The notes beneath the pieces were generated by a model. That model was not told the DNA's origin. It saw only the letters and a program-made list of their open reading frames with translations, and made no database searches. From Rickettsiales bacterium (GTDB lineage Bacteria; Pseudomonadota; Alphaproteobacteria; Rickettsiales; UBA1997): 12,214 bases of DNA. The stretch spans positions 1 through 12,214 of the forward strand of contig JAITAR010000002.1 in assembly GCA_031284025.1 (NCBI GenBank). The letters are read 5' to 3'. Shown here one piece after another: positions 5,622 through 12,214 of the stretch (within the stretch, counting starts at the first letter, position 1; each line of letters starts with the position of its first letter). Position numbers and translations under genes: made by a program.

Positions 5622-8325
5622 TCTCATACTGAGATTTATCTACGTAGGTGCTGTCTCCTTATTGTTTGCAGCCTATTGCCTGCTTGCTCACTATGCTAAA
5701 AAATTGCCGAAACATTCTGAGTTGAAAGACTATCAACCTCCTATAACTAGCAGAGTGTACAGCAACAATGGTTTACTCTTGAAGGAGTACGCCGAGGAAA
5801 AAAGACTATTCGTGTCAATAGACGATATACCTGACCTTGTGAAGCAAGCATTTATATCTGCCGAAGATAAAAATTTCTATAAAAATAGTGGACTGGATTT
5901 GACATCCATCCTATCAGCATTTATCTACAACGTCAGTGAATACTTTAAAAATGGTAGCACCAAATTCAGAGGTGGTTCGACGATAACTCAGCAGGTTGTT
6001 AAAAATATATTGCTGTCCAATGAGAAAACTCTGGAGAGAAAAATTAAGGAAGCAATTCTGGCGGTAAGAATTACCAGGAATTTTAGTAAGAACAGGATAC
6101 TGGAGCTCTATCTAAACCACATTTTTCTCGGAAATAATTCCTATGGAGTTGCTTCGGCCGCACTTACCTATTTTGATAAATCTTTGGATGAGCTAACGGT
6201 CGAAGAGGCAGCTCTGCTGGCGTCTCTACCAAAGGCACCGGGTAGGATCAATCCGACAAAAAACTATCAGAAGGCTATAGAGCGAAGAAATTGGGTTCTC
6301 GATAGAATGAGAAGTGATGGCTATATAGATGAAAAAACTCTGGAGAAGGCTAGGAACAGAGAAATAGTGCTCAGAAAACAGCCTAGAAAAGAAGACTACT
6401 TTAATTTTGGAGCTTTCGTTGAAGAGGTCAGAAAAAGTATGTTGGATAAATTTTCAGAAAAGGATCTAATGGAAAGTGGATTGGTTATTTCTACAACAAT
6501 TGAGCCGGAGATGCAAAAAATTCTAGATAAATCTCTGAAGAATGGCCTTGAATCCTATGACATAAGGTATGGCTACAGAGGAGCTCTGGGTAATTTATAT
6601 GTCGGCGATGAAAAAAATTTCCTGAACGATTGGCCAAAAAAGTTAAAAAATTTCAACATAGAGGGTTACTATCGGAATAATTGGAGAAGAGCCGTAGTAC
6701 TAGATTTTGATAGCAAAGGACAGAAGATAGTGATAGGTATGCTGCAGCATTCCGATACCGATATCAAAAGTTTTGACGAGGTACTAACCATTGCCGATAT
6801 GAAAATTAAAAAAAGCTATCTGGCTCTAGAAAATATAAAATGGGCGGTAAACCCGATAATATTAAGTGCAAATGCGAAGGGAAATGAAAATGAAGCTAAA
6901 GTTAAGTATACGGCCGAAAGTATAAGGGACGTAAATTTGAACGTTGGTGATGTTATTCTAGTGGAAAACTCTAAAAATAAAGGATATACTTTGAGACAGG
7001 TGCCACTGGCTAATGGAGGAGCCGTTGCCATTGATCCCCACAGCGGAAGGGTACTGGCTATGGTAGGCGGCTATGTAGACTCGGAAATCAATTTTAACCG
7101 TGTAACACAGGCAAAAAGACAGCCGGGTTCAGCTATAAAACCATTTGTCTATCTGGCTGCCTTTGAGGAAGGCTATAACCCATCCGATACTATAATGGAC
7201 GAAGAAATAGTACTGGTGCAGGGTAGCAATTTACCAACCTATAGACCCCACAATTTTGACAGTAAATTTCATGGCCTTGTTACTCTAAGGAAGGCAATTC
7301 AAAATTCCTATAATGTATCTACAGTTAGATTAGCTAGCCAAATTGGTCTTAGGAAGGTCGTAGGCATCATAAAAAGATTTGGCATCAATAGAAAACCCAG
7401 AAAATTATATTCTGTTGCCCTAGGATCGTTAGAAACACACCTTATAGATTTGACTCTGGCATATTCCATGATTATTAATGGTGGTAAACGCATAGGTTTG
7501 TCTACCATAGAAAAAGTTCAAGATAAATACGGAAAAGTTATCTTTAGAAGAGATGATAGGCCGTGTGAAAAATGCACTGTTCGCACGGATAACATTGATG
7601 ATGTGGAAGTTCCCTTTCTCGAAGACAGTAGACCAAGTATCACAGATCCAGCTAGCGCTTACCAGATAACCTATATTCTCGAAGGTACGGTGAAATATGG
7701 CACAGCATGGCGTGCTCGCAATATTAATGGCAAAATTATAGGAGGGAAAACCGGTACCAGCAACGATTTTAGAGACGCCTGGTTCATGGGCTGTACTCCG
7801 GATCTGGTAATAGGTATCTATGTGGGTTTTGACGACAATAAAACTCTGGGCAATGGTGAAACTGGGTCCAGAGTAGCTGCGCCGATATTTGTGGAGGCAA
7901 TCGAAGAAATACTCAAAGACAGACAATCAGTTCCTTTCAGAATTCCTGAAGGAATTACCTTCAGAAAAATAGATGTTAACAGTGGAAGAGAACCAACTCT
8001 GGCATCGCAGAAAAATAACATAATTCTGGAGGCATTCAAGTCTGCTATAGTAGATGGTGATAGAAATGGAAAGATGAGCAGAAATATAAACAATGACCAA
8101 TTGGAAGAATTTGGCATATATATGGATTACAATAGACAAGAGGAAGAAAGTGGAGAAGAAGAGGAGAACGAAGAGGAAGAGAGCGAAGAGCTAGATGAAG
8201 ATAGCATTGATATGGAAAATGGTGATGATAGCTACAGTAATGAAAATGTAAAAGTTCCTGGCGAGGAAACAAAACAGCCAGAAAAAACCCTTGAAGAAAT
8301 TGATATAATCAATATGAATTTCTAG
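5602..8325 (+). CDS. mrcA: Class A penicillin-binding protein 1A
   Basis: PBP1a polymerises lipid II into glycan chains and cross-links the peptides on the outer face of the inner membrane. The 907-residue product has a membrane anchor at about 8-30, a GT51 transglycosylase domain at about 50-230 (catalytic Glu88 in SAEDKNFY, then GGSTITQQVVKN and RITRNFSKNRILELYLN), an OB-like domain at about 310-440 and a transpeptidase domain at about 460-790. The transpeptidase motifs are complete: Ser510-x-x-Lys513 (GSAIK), Ser569-Tyr-Asn571 and Lys716-Thr-Gly (GGKTGTS). Asn95 stands where many homologues have His (FYKN against FYEH). An unusual acidic tail follows from about residue 847 (EEESGEEEENEEEESEEL). 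The start overlaps the GNAT gene by 20 bases. Confidence 0.95.
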   Translation: MFRRKFDLILRFIYVGAVSLLFAAYCLLAHYAKKLPKHSELKDYQPPITSRVYSNNGLLLKEYAEEKRLFVSIDDIPDLVKQAFISAEDKNFYKNSGLDLTSILSAFIYNVSEYFKNGSTKFRGGSTITQQVVKNILLSNEKTLERKIKEAILAVRITRNFSKNRILELYLNHIFLGNNSYGVASAALTYFDKSLDELTVEEAALLASLPKAPGRINPTKNYQKAIERRNWVLDRMRSDGYIDEKTLEKARNREIVLRKQPRKEDYFNFGAFVEEVRKSMLDKFSEKDLMESGLVISTTIEPEMQKILDKSLKNGLESYDIRYGYRGALGNLYVGDEKNFLNDWPKKLKNFNIEGYYRNNWRRAVVLDFDSKGQKIVIGMLQHSDTDIKSFDEVLTIADMKIKKSYLALENIKWAVNPIILSANAKGNENEAKVKYTAESIRDVNLNVGDVILVENSKNKGYTLRQVPLANGGAVAIDPHSGRVLAMVGGYVDSEINFNRVTQAKRQPGSAIKPFVYLAAFEEGYNPSDTIMDEEIVLVQGSNLPTYRPHNFDSKFHGLVTLRKAIQNSYNVSTVRLASQIGLRKVVGIIKRFGINRKPRKLYSVALGSLETHLIDLTLAYSMIINGGKRIGLSTIEKVQDKYGKVIFRRDDRPCEKCTVRTDNIDDVEVPFLEDSRPSITDPASAYQITYILEGTVKYGTAWRARNINGKIIGGKTGTSNDFRDAWFMGCTPDLVIGIYVGFDDNKTLGNGETGSRVAAPIFVEAIEEILKDRQSVPFRIPEGITFRKIDVNSGREPTLASQKNNIILEAFKSAIVDGDRNGKMSRNINNDQLEEFGIYMDYNRQEEESGEEEENEEEESEELDEDSIDMENGDDSYSNENVKVPGEETKQPEKTLEEIDIINMNF
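8138..8190 (+). repeat. Polypurine low-complexity tract coding the acidic tail of PBP1a
   Basis: Almost every base on the plus strand here is A or G (mostly GAA, GAG and AGA units), coding runs of Glu. Imperfect GAGGAA/GAAGAA iterations make it a candidate site for replication slippage, which in multiples of three would change only the tail length. Confidence 0.6.
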
Positions 8326-8433
8326 AAATGGCCATAGGGCAGATTCCAGCTATGCTAGGCCGGAACCATCGCCTCTGGCCGAGACTACGGGAATGCAGGT
8401 TAGGCATTTAGTTTATAATTTCACGGAGTATTT
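8326..8433 (+). other. Structured, relatively G/C-rich spacer before mnmG
   Basis: This 108-base gap contains GGCCGGA (8358-8364) and TCTGGCC (8374-8380), able to form a 7-bp stem with one G-U pair and a 9-base loop. Upstream, CATAG and CTATG could form a second, weaker stem. No T-run follows either stem, so an ordinary intrinsic terminator is unlikely. It could be a transcript leader or processing element for mnmG. It does not match a tRNA or a riboswitch I recognise. Confidence 0.4.
8425..8428 (+). promoter_or_regulatory. Shine-Dalgarno fixing the TTG start of mnmG
   Basis: GGAG lies five bases before the TTG at 8434. There is no ATG or GTG nearby in frame that would keep the complete N-terminal FAD-binding strand, so the rare TTG is the likely initiator. 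Confidence 0.65.
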
Positions 8434-10272
8434 TTGAAATACGGCAAAAAATATGATACGATCGTCATTGGCGGTGGCAATGCGGGAATAGAGGCCGCTG
8501 CAGTGGTATCACGGATGGGAAAGACGGTAGCCATTGTAACCTATAGTCGCAATAATCTTGGAGAACTGTCCTGTAATCCATCCATAGGCGGTGTTGCTAA
8601 AGGTATTATAGTTAGGGAAGTTGACGCCCTCGATGGCCTTATGGCTAGGTGTGCGGATTTTTCAGGAACCAACTTTAAAATTTTGAATGCAAGCAGAGGA
8701 CCGGCGGTGCATTCTCCAAGATGTCAGGTGGATAGAAAATTATACAGAAAGGCAGTTAATAGATTTCTTGCGAAGGAAAAAAATTTAGAAATTATAGAGG
8801 GCGAGGTAATTGATCTGATTGTAGAAAATTACAGAGCTGTGGGAATTGTTCTGGCTAATGGAGAAAAAATTTTCTCCGGAAGTGTGGTTGTGACTAGTGG
8901 CACATTCCTAAATGGAGTGATCTACGTTGGCAATGATACTCAGGATGGTGGTAGGATCGGAGAAAAACCTTCAAAGGAGCTTGCAAAATTTTTTAGAAAA
9001 TATGGATTCAGGGTAGGTAGACTTAAAACTGGCACTCCAGCCAGATTGGATAGGTCCACTATAGATTTTTCAAAATTACCGCTGCAGGAGGCCGATGCGA
9101 CGACAGAGCCACTATCCTACATGACCGATAGCATTTCGGTGCCACAGATAGAATGTCACATAGCCCACACTAATGAAAACACCCATAAAATTATATTGAA
9201 TAATTTACATCTAAGCGCCCTCTACAGTGGGAAAATTAAAGGTAGAGGGCCAAGATATTGCCCTTCTCTAGAGGATAAGATTGTAAAATTCGGAGACAGA
9301 GATAGACATCAAATTTTTCTCGAAGTTGAGGGCTTCGGCAGCAATTCGGTGTATCCAAATGGCATATCAACGTCTCTACCAAGGGATATACAGGAAAAGT
9401 TTATACACACAATCGAAGGGCTAGAAAACTGTAAAATTCTAAGATATGCCTATGCAATAGAATATGACTATGTTAATCCTATAGATCTCAGGCCAACATT
9501 AGAAACTAAAAATGTAAAAAATTTGTTCCTCGCTGGCCAGATAAATGGCACAACGGGCTATGAGGAGGCGGCCGGCCAGGGAATTGTTGCTGGCATAAAC
9601 AGTGTTGGAGAAAAACCTTTTATTCTAGATAGGGAAAACAGCTATATCGGAGTAATGATCGATGATCTGACTACAGTGGGCACAGTTGAGCCCTACCGAA
9701 TGTTTACATCCCGGGCAGAATTCAGACTATTCCTACGTATGGACAACGCCGACCTTAGACTGACAGAAAAAGGAATAGAATTTGGCTGTATATCTGAAAA
9801 AAGACAGGAATTATTCCAGCGGAGAAAGAAATCTATCGAAGAAGCCAGAAATTTACTTAGCAGCAGAAACATCACTAGCAGTGAACTGGAAAAGTACGGT
9901 ATAGAGGTGAAAAAGGACGGAAATAGCTATACCGTATACTCTCTTCTGGGCCATTCGAATATTTCCCGTGGACAGCTAGAAAATGTATTTGACGAACTAA
10001 AAAACATTGAAGAAAAAACTAAAAAATCTCTGACTATAGAATCTATCTATACTCCCTACCTCAGAAGACAGGAGCAGGATATAAAAATGCTAGAAAAGGA
10101 GAAAAACGTTATAATACCGGACAATTTTGACTACGGTTCCGTTGGGGGCCTAACAAATGAAGTTGTGGAAAAATTGAAACTACACAGACCCTATAACATA
10201 GAAATTGCTAGCAGAATAGCCGGTATCACCCCAGCCAGCATAGTTAACATAATAATAGCTTTGAAAAAATGA
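8434..10272 (+). CDS. mnmG: tRNA uridine-5-carboxymethylaminomethyl modification enzyme MnmG (GidA)
   Basis: MnmG, with MnmE, installs the carboxymethylaminomethyl group on wobble uridine 34 of certain tRNAs, using FAD and methylenetetrahydrofolate. The 612-residue product is close to the usual 620-630. The N-terminal FAD-binding motif is IGGGNAGIEAA at about residues 12-22, followed by LSCNPSIGGVAKG and GPAVHSPRCQVDR. Both family signatures are complete: GPRYCPSLEDKIVKF, and AGQINGTTGYEEAAGQG continuing into IVAGINS. The C-terminal MnmE/tRNA-binding region ends with YTPYLRRQEQDI and ASRIAGITPASIVNI. It uses a TTG start with a good ribosome binding site. In many bacteria rsmG, parA and parB follow mnmG; here a Pmp-like gene follows instead. 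Its folate substrate links it to folD upstream. Confidence 0.97.
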   Translation: MKYGKKYDTIVIGGGNAGIEAAAVVSRMGKTVAIVTYSRNNLGELSCNPSIGGVAKGIIVREVDALDGLMARCADFSGTNFKILNASRGPAVHSPRCQVDRKLYRKAVNRFLAKEKNLEIIEGEVIDLIVENYRAVGIVLANGEKIFSGSVVVTSGTFLNGVIYVGNDTQDGGRIGEKPSKELAKFFRKYGFRVGRLKTGTPARLDRSTIDFSKLPLQEADATTEPLSYMTDSISVPQIECHIAHTNENTHKIILNNLHLSALYSGKIKGRGPRYCPSLEDKIVKFGDRDRHQIFLEVEGFGSNSVYPNGISTSLPRDIQEKFIHTIEGLENCKILRYAYAIEYDYVNPIDLRPTLETKNVKNLFLAGQINGTTGYEEAAGQGIVAGINSVGEKPFILDRENSYIGVMIDDLTTVGTVEPYRMFTSRAEFRLFLRMDNADLRLTEKGIEFGCISEKRQELFQRRKKSIEEARNLLSSRNITSSELEKYGIEVKKDGNSYTVYSLLGHSNISRGQLENVFDELKNIEEKTKKSLTIESIYTPYLRRQEQDIKMLEKEKNVIIPDNFDYGSVGGLTNEVVEKLKLHRPYNIEIASRIAGITPASIVNIIIALKK

Positions 10273-10303
10273 TATATTTAAAATAAAAGAGGATGCAATT
10301 AAA

Positions 10304-10309
10304 TTGACA
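10304..10309 (+). promoter_or_regulatory. Possible -35 element upstream of the Pmp-like gene
   Basis: TTGACA is a perfect -35 hexamer. The two TATAAA strings downstream (10320-10325 and 10334-10339) lie 10 and 24 bases from it rather than the usual 16-18, so no working sigma-70 promoter can be asserted. Confidence 0.3.
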
Positions 10310-10314
10310 GATAG

Positions 10315-10342
10315 TTGTCTATAAAAATTTGTCTATAAAAAT
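10315..10342 (+). repeat. Perfect 14-bp tandem repeat in the Pmp-like gene's upstream region
   Basis: TTGTCTATAAAAAT occurs twice head to tail (10315-10328 and 10329-10342). A third partial copy, TTGTCTATA, is at 10384-10392, nearer the gene. The repeat sits just downstream of a TTGACA hexamer and contains TATAAA in each copy. A change in copy number would alter promoter spacing. Alternatively, TTGTCTATA could be a regulator-binding site present three times. Confidence 0.75.
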
Positions 10343-10399
10343 TCGCAATGGCCACTTGTAACTAAAAAAAATTATGCCATTCTTTGTCTATATTTTAAC

Positions 10400-10417
10400 T
10401 CTCCTAGAGGAAGGAGA
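10400..10417 (+). promoter_or_regulatory. Shine-Dalgarno in a possible sequestering hairpin
   Basis: The strong Shine-Dalgarno AAGGAG (10411-10416) lies four bases before the ATG at 10421. TCTCCT (10400-10405) is complementary to AGGAGA (10412-10417) across a six-base loop, so the mRNA could mask its own ribosome binding site. The stem is only 6 bp, consistent with a switchable structure, but it could also be chance. Confidence 0.5.
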
Positions 10418-10420
10418 ACT

Positions 10421-12214
10421 ATGATTAAATCGGTGAACTTTGTTCTTCGTTGCAGTCTGATGGTGGCATTTCTATTCGGCGTAGTGGAAGGCAAAGCTAT
10501 TGCCATCGAAGTAGGTGATTTTCTAGAATTGCAGAGAACTGTCAACGACAACGGTGAAAGTAATATAGATGTAAAACAGAACATAATCTTCACCGGTGAA
10601 ATAGTAATAAATCGTAGCAACCTCACCATCTCTGGACCTAGCGAAAATGCACCGGGTCTGTTGGATGGAAGAAACAACCATAAACTTCTTACCTTCGGGA
10701 AGAGTGCAAAAAATATTTTGCTGAAAAATCTGCATCTAAGCAATGGTAATAACAATGATGAATTTAACGCCTCAAACGGTGGTGGGGCTATCCATCTAGG
10801 CAAAGGAGTAGTAGTCAGCCTAGAAGGTCTTACTTTTAGCAATAATCAGACTGAATTCCAAGGAGGAGCTATCTACTCCCGGGGAACCGACGGCAGCAAC
10901 AGAAATAGCCTAAATTTCACGGGAAAAACCACCTTCGACGGAAACAAAACTATCGGAATCATTAACAGTAATGGTGGAGCTGTCTATGTATTCTATTCAA
11001 TACTAACCTTTGGAGGACTAGCAACCTTTAGAGGCAACAATAGCGTAGGCAATGGAGGAGCTATCTATGGCGGCAATGGAACAGAACTGACCTTCGGCGG
11101 AGATATAACTTTCACAGAAAATAGTTCTAACGGCAATGGTGGAGCTATCCATTCCTGGGGAGAGAATGCCACTAACAAAAATATTTTGAAATTTGAAGAA
11201 AATGCTACCTTTATGGGAAATAGCGCCACTGGAAACGTCATTTGTCATGGTGGAGCCATCTACATCTGGTATTCATCACTAACCTTTGGAGGACTAGCAA
11301 CCTTTAGAGGCAACAGTAGCGCAGGTCAGGGAGGAGCTATCTATGGCGACAATGGAACAAAACTGACCTTCGGTGGAGATGTAACTTTCACAGGAAATAG
11401 TTCTGTCCGCGATGGTGGAGCCATCTGCTCCCAGGGAACCGACGGCAGCAACAGAAATAGCCTAAATTTCACGGGAAAAACCATCTTCGACGAAAATAAA
11501 ACTCTCGGAAACAAAACTATCGGGATTATTAGCAGTGGTGGAGCTATCTACGCCGAAAATTCATCACTAACCTTTGGAAAACTACTAGCAACCTTTAAAA
11601 ACAACAGTAGCACGAGGGGGGGTGGAGCTATCTATGGCGGTGATGAAACAGAACTGATCTTCGGCGGAGAGGTAATTTTCACAGAAAATAGTTCTGACGG
11701 CAATGGTGGAGCCATCCGTTCCTATGTAGAGAATGCCACTAACAAAAATATTTTGAAATTTGAAGGAAATGCTACCTTTGTGGGAAATAGCACCAGTGAA
11801 GGAAAAAATGGTAACGGTGGAGCCATCTCCGCCAAAAATTCATCACTAACCTTTGGAGGACTAGCAACCTTTGAAAACAACAAAGCAAAATATGCTGGAG
11901 CCATCTTTGTCATAAATTCATCACTAACCTTTGAAAAGCTGGTAATTTTCGAAAAAAATAGTAGTGATCAGGGTGGAGCCATCTGCGCCCTTATAAATAC
12001 ATCTATAAAATTCAACAATGGTCTGCATCTCATTGAAAATACTACGGGAAACACAAACAGTGGAGCTCTGTATATGTTGGGAAAATCCAACAGTGAACTA
12101 ACCACCATTACTATAGTACAGAAAAATCCACTGGTGCCAACGGAATTCAGAGGAAACACATCAGAAGATGGTGGACATAATGCTGTTTACATGACAAAGC
12201 ACTCCCAACTGAAT
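10421..12214 (+). CDS. Pmp-like surface protein with GGAI/FxxN repeats (runs off right edge)
   Basis: The frame from the ATG at 10421 stays open for all 598 codons to the window edge. It starts with a signal peptide (residues 1-28, ending GKAIA), then the N-terminal domain shared with the left-hand gene, then many short beta-helix-type repeats. I count 13 GGA[IV] motifs and about 15 FxxN motifs (such as FRGN, FTEN, FDGN), the hallmark of chlamydial polymorphic membrane proteins, where these tetrapeptides mediate adhesion. This part is therefore the passenger of a probable type V autotransporter; the beta-barrel would lie beyond the edge. From residue 195 the repeats form larger units of about 93 residues. 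Near the edge (after about residue 500) motifs decay to AGAI and SGAL. The ribosome binding site is strong. The similarity to Pmp proteins is in motifs and architecture, so ancestry is not proved. Confidence 0.85.
   Translation, partial: MIKSVNFVLRCSLMVAFLFGVVEGKAIAIEVGDFLELQRTVNDNGESNIDVKQNIIFTGEIVINRSNLTISGPSENAPGLLDGRNNHKLLTFGKSAKNILLKNLHLSNGNNNDEFNASNGGGAIHLGKGVVVSLEGLTFSNNQTEFQGGAIYSRGTDGSNRNSLNFTGKTTFDGNKTIGIINSNGGAVYVFYSILTFGGLATFRGNNSVGNGGAIYGGNGTELTFGGDITFTENSSNGNGGAIHSWGENATNKNILKFEENATFMGNSATGNVICHGGAIYIWYSSLTFGGLATFRGNSSAGQGGAIYGDNGTKLTFGGDVTFTGNSSVRDGGAICSQGTDGSNRNSLNFTGKTIFDENKTLGNKTIGIISSGGAIYAENSSLTFGKLLATFKNNSSTRGGGAIYGGDETELIFGGEVIFTENSSDGNGGAIRSYVENATNKNILKFEGNATFVGNSTSEGKNGNGGAISAKNSSLTFGGLATFENNKAKYAGAIFVINSSLTFEKLVIFEKNSSDQGGAICALINTSIKFNNGLHLIENTTGNTNSGALYMLGKSNSELTTITIVQKNPLVPTEFRGNTSEDGGHNAVYMTKHSQLN
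10561..10841. repeat. Right arm of long inverted repeat
   Basis: This arm matches the reverse complement of 1-281. The best part, 10598-10841, is ungapped against 1-244 with about 18 mismatches. It codes the N-terminal domain of the Pmp-like protein up to LEGLTFS. The match is cut at the left window edge, so the arm may extend further right. Confidence 0.9.
11003..11278 (+). repeat. Passenger repeat unit 1 (A-type)
   Basis: This 276-base unit begins with LTFGGLATFRGNNS and contains the A-type insert ENATNKNILKF. It shares a 38-base identical stretch (11161-11198) with unit 3 at 11728-11765. Confidence 0.85.
11279..11566 (+). repeat. Passenger repeat unit 2 (B-type)
   Basis: This 288-base unit begins with LTFGGLATFRGNSS and contains the B-type insert GTDGSNRNSLNFTGKT. 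A 50-base stretch (11434-11483) is identical to 10882-10931 in the preceding B-type segment. Confidence 0.85.
11567..11845 (+). repeat. Passenger repeat unit 3 (A-type)
   Basis: This 279-base unit begins with LTFGKLLATFKNNSS and again carries the A-type insert ENATNKNILKF. Further truncated copies of the LTFGGLATF opening start at 11846 and 11924, after which the sequence diverges. Confidence 0.8.

Noticed and set aside
7429..7926. 165-codon minus-strand frame inside pbp1a
   Set aside because: It lies opposite the conserved transpeptidase motifs, so it is a shadow of that reading frame; no domain is recognisable.
8045..8272. Minus-strand frame rich in His, Leu and Ser opposite the acidic tail
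   Set aside because: Its composition is the antisense reading of Glu-rich codons, not a protein.
8326..8405. tRNA gene in the mnmG upstream spacer
   Set aside because: No T-loop motif, anticodon arm or acceptor pairing can be drawn.
10853..11923. CRISPR-like array
   Set aside because: The repeats are long, in frame, imperfect and coding; there are no uniform short repeats with unique spacers.

Overview
The window looks like a chromosomal segment of an alphaproteobacterium, probably a host-associated one with an A/T-leaning genome. Arginine is mostly AGA/AGG and isoleucine often ATA. The alphaproteobacterial signal is the MlaD gene followed directly by a DUF2155 protein, within an otherwise standard set of housekeeping genes. 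I cannot name the genus. An intracellular Holosporales- or Rickettsiales-like bacterium is an inference from base composition, the decayed spacer and the Pmp-like surface proteins.

Layout: positions 1-451 (minus strand) hold the 5' end of a secreted polymorphic-membrane-protein-like (Pmp) gene that runs off the left edge. Positions 452-834 carry no intact gene, but hold what may be remains of rsmI and yraN. From 835 to 10272 ten genes lie on the plus strand, tightly packed: a BON-domain DolP-like lipoprotein, cdsA, a type-4 uracil-DNA glycosylase, mlaD, a DUF2155 protein, folD, a mannose-6-phosphate-isomerase-type cupin, a GNAT acetyltransferase, a class A penicillin-binding protein (PBP1a) and mnmG. 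From 10421 to the right edge a second Pmp-like gene runs on the plus strand, built of GGAI/FxxN repeats and still open at the end of the window.

The core genes share an envelope theme: an outer-membrane lipoprotein (DolP-like), CDP-diacylglycerol synthesis (CdsA), phospholipid transport (MlaD) and peptidoglycan synthesis (PBP1a). DNA repair (UDG), one-carbon metabolism (FolD) and tRNA wobble modification (MnmG) make up the rest. Several neighbours overlap or nearly touch, so co-transcription in blocks is likely.

The most notable structure is the pair of divergent Pmp-like genes bracketing the ten core genes. Their 5' coding parts form an ungapped inverted repeat (1-244 against 10598-10841, about 18 mismatches by my count, with weaker similarity for roughly 37 bases more), while their signal peptides and upstream regions are unrelated. 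Recombination between the arms would invert about 10 kb and exchange the promoters and signal peptides of the two surface proteins. The right-hand gene also has a perfect 14-bp tandem repeat upstream, a possible hairpin over its ribosome binding site, and a higher-order alternation of two repeat modules in the protein.
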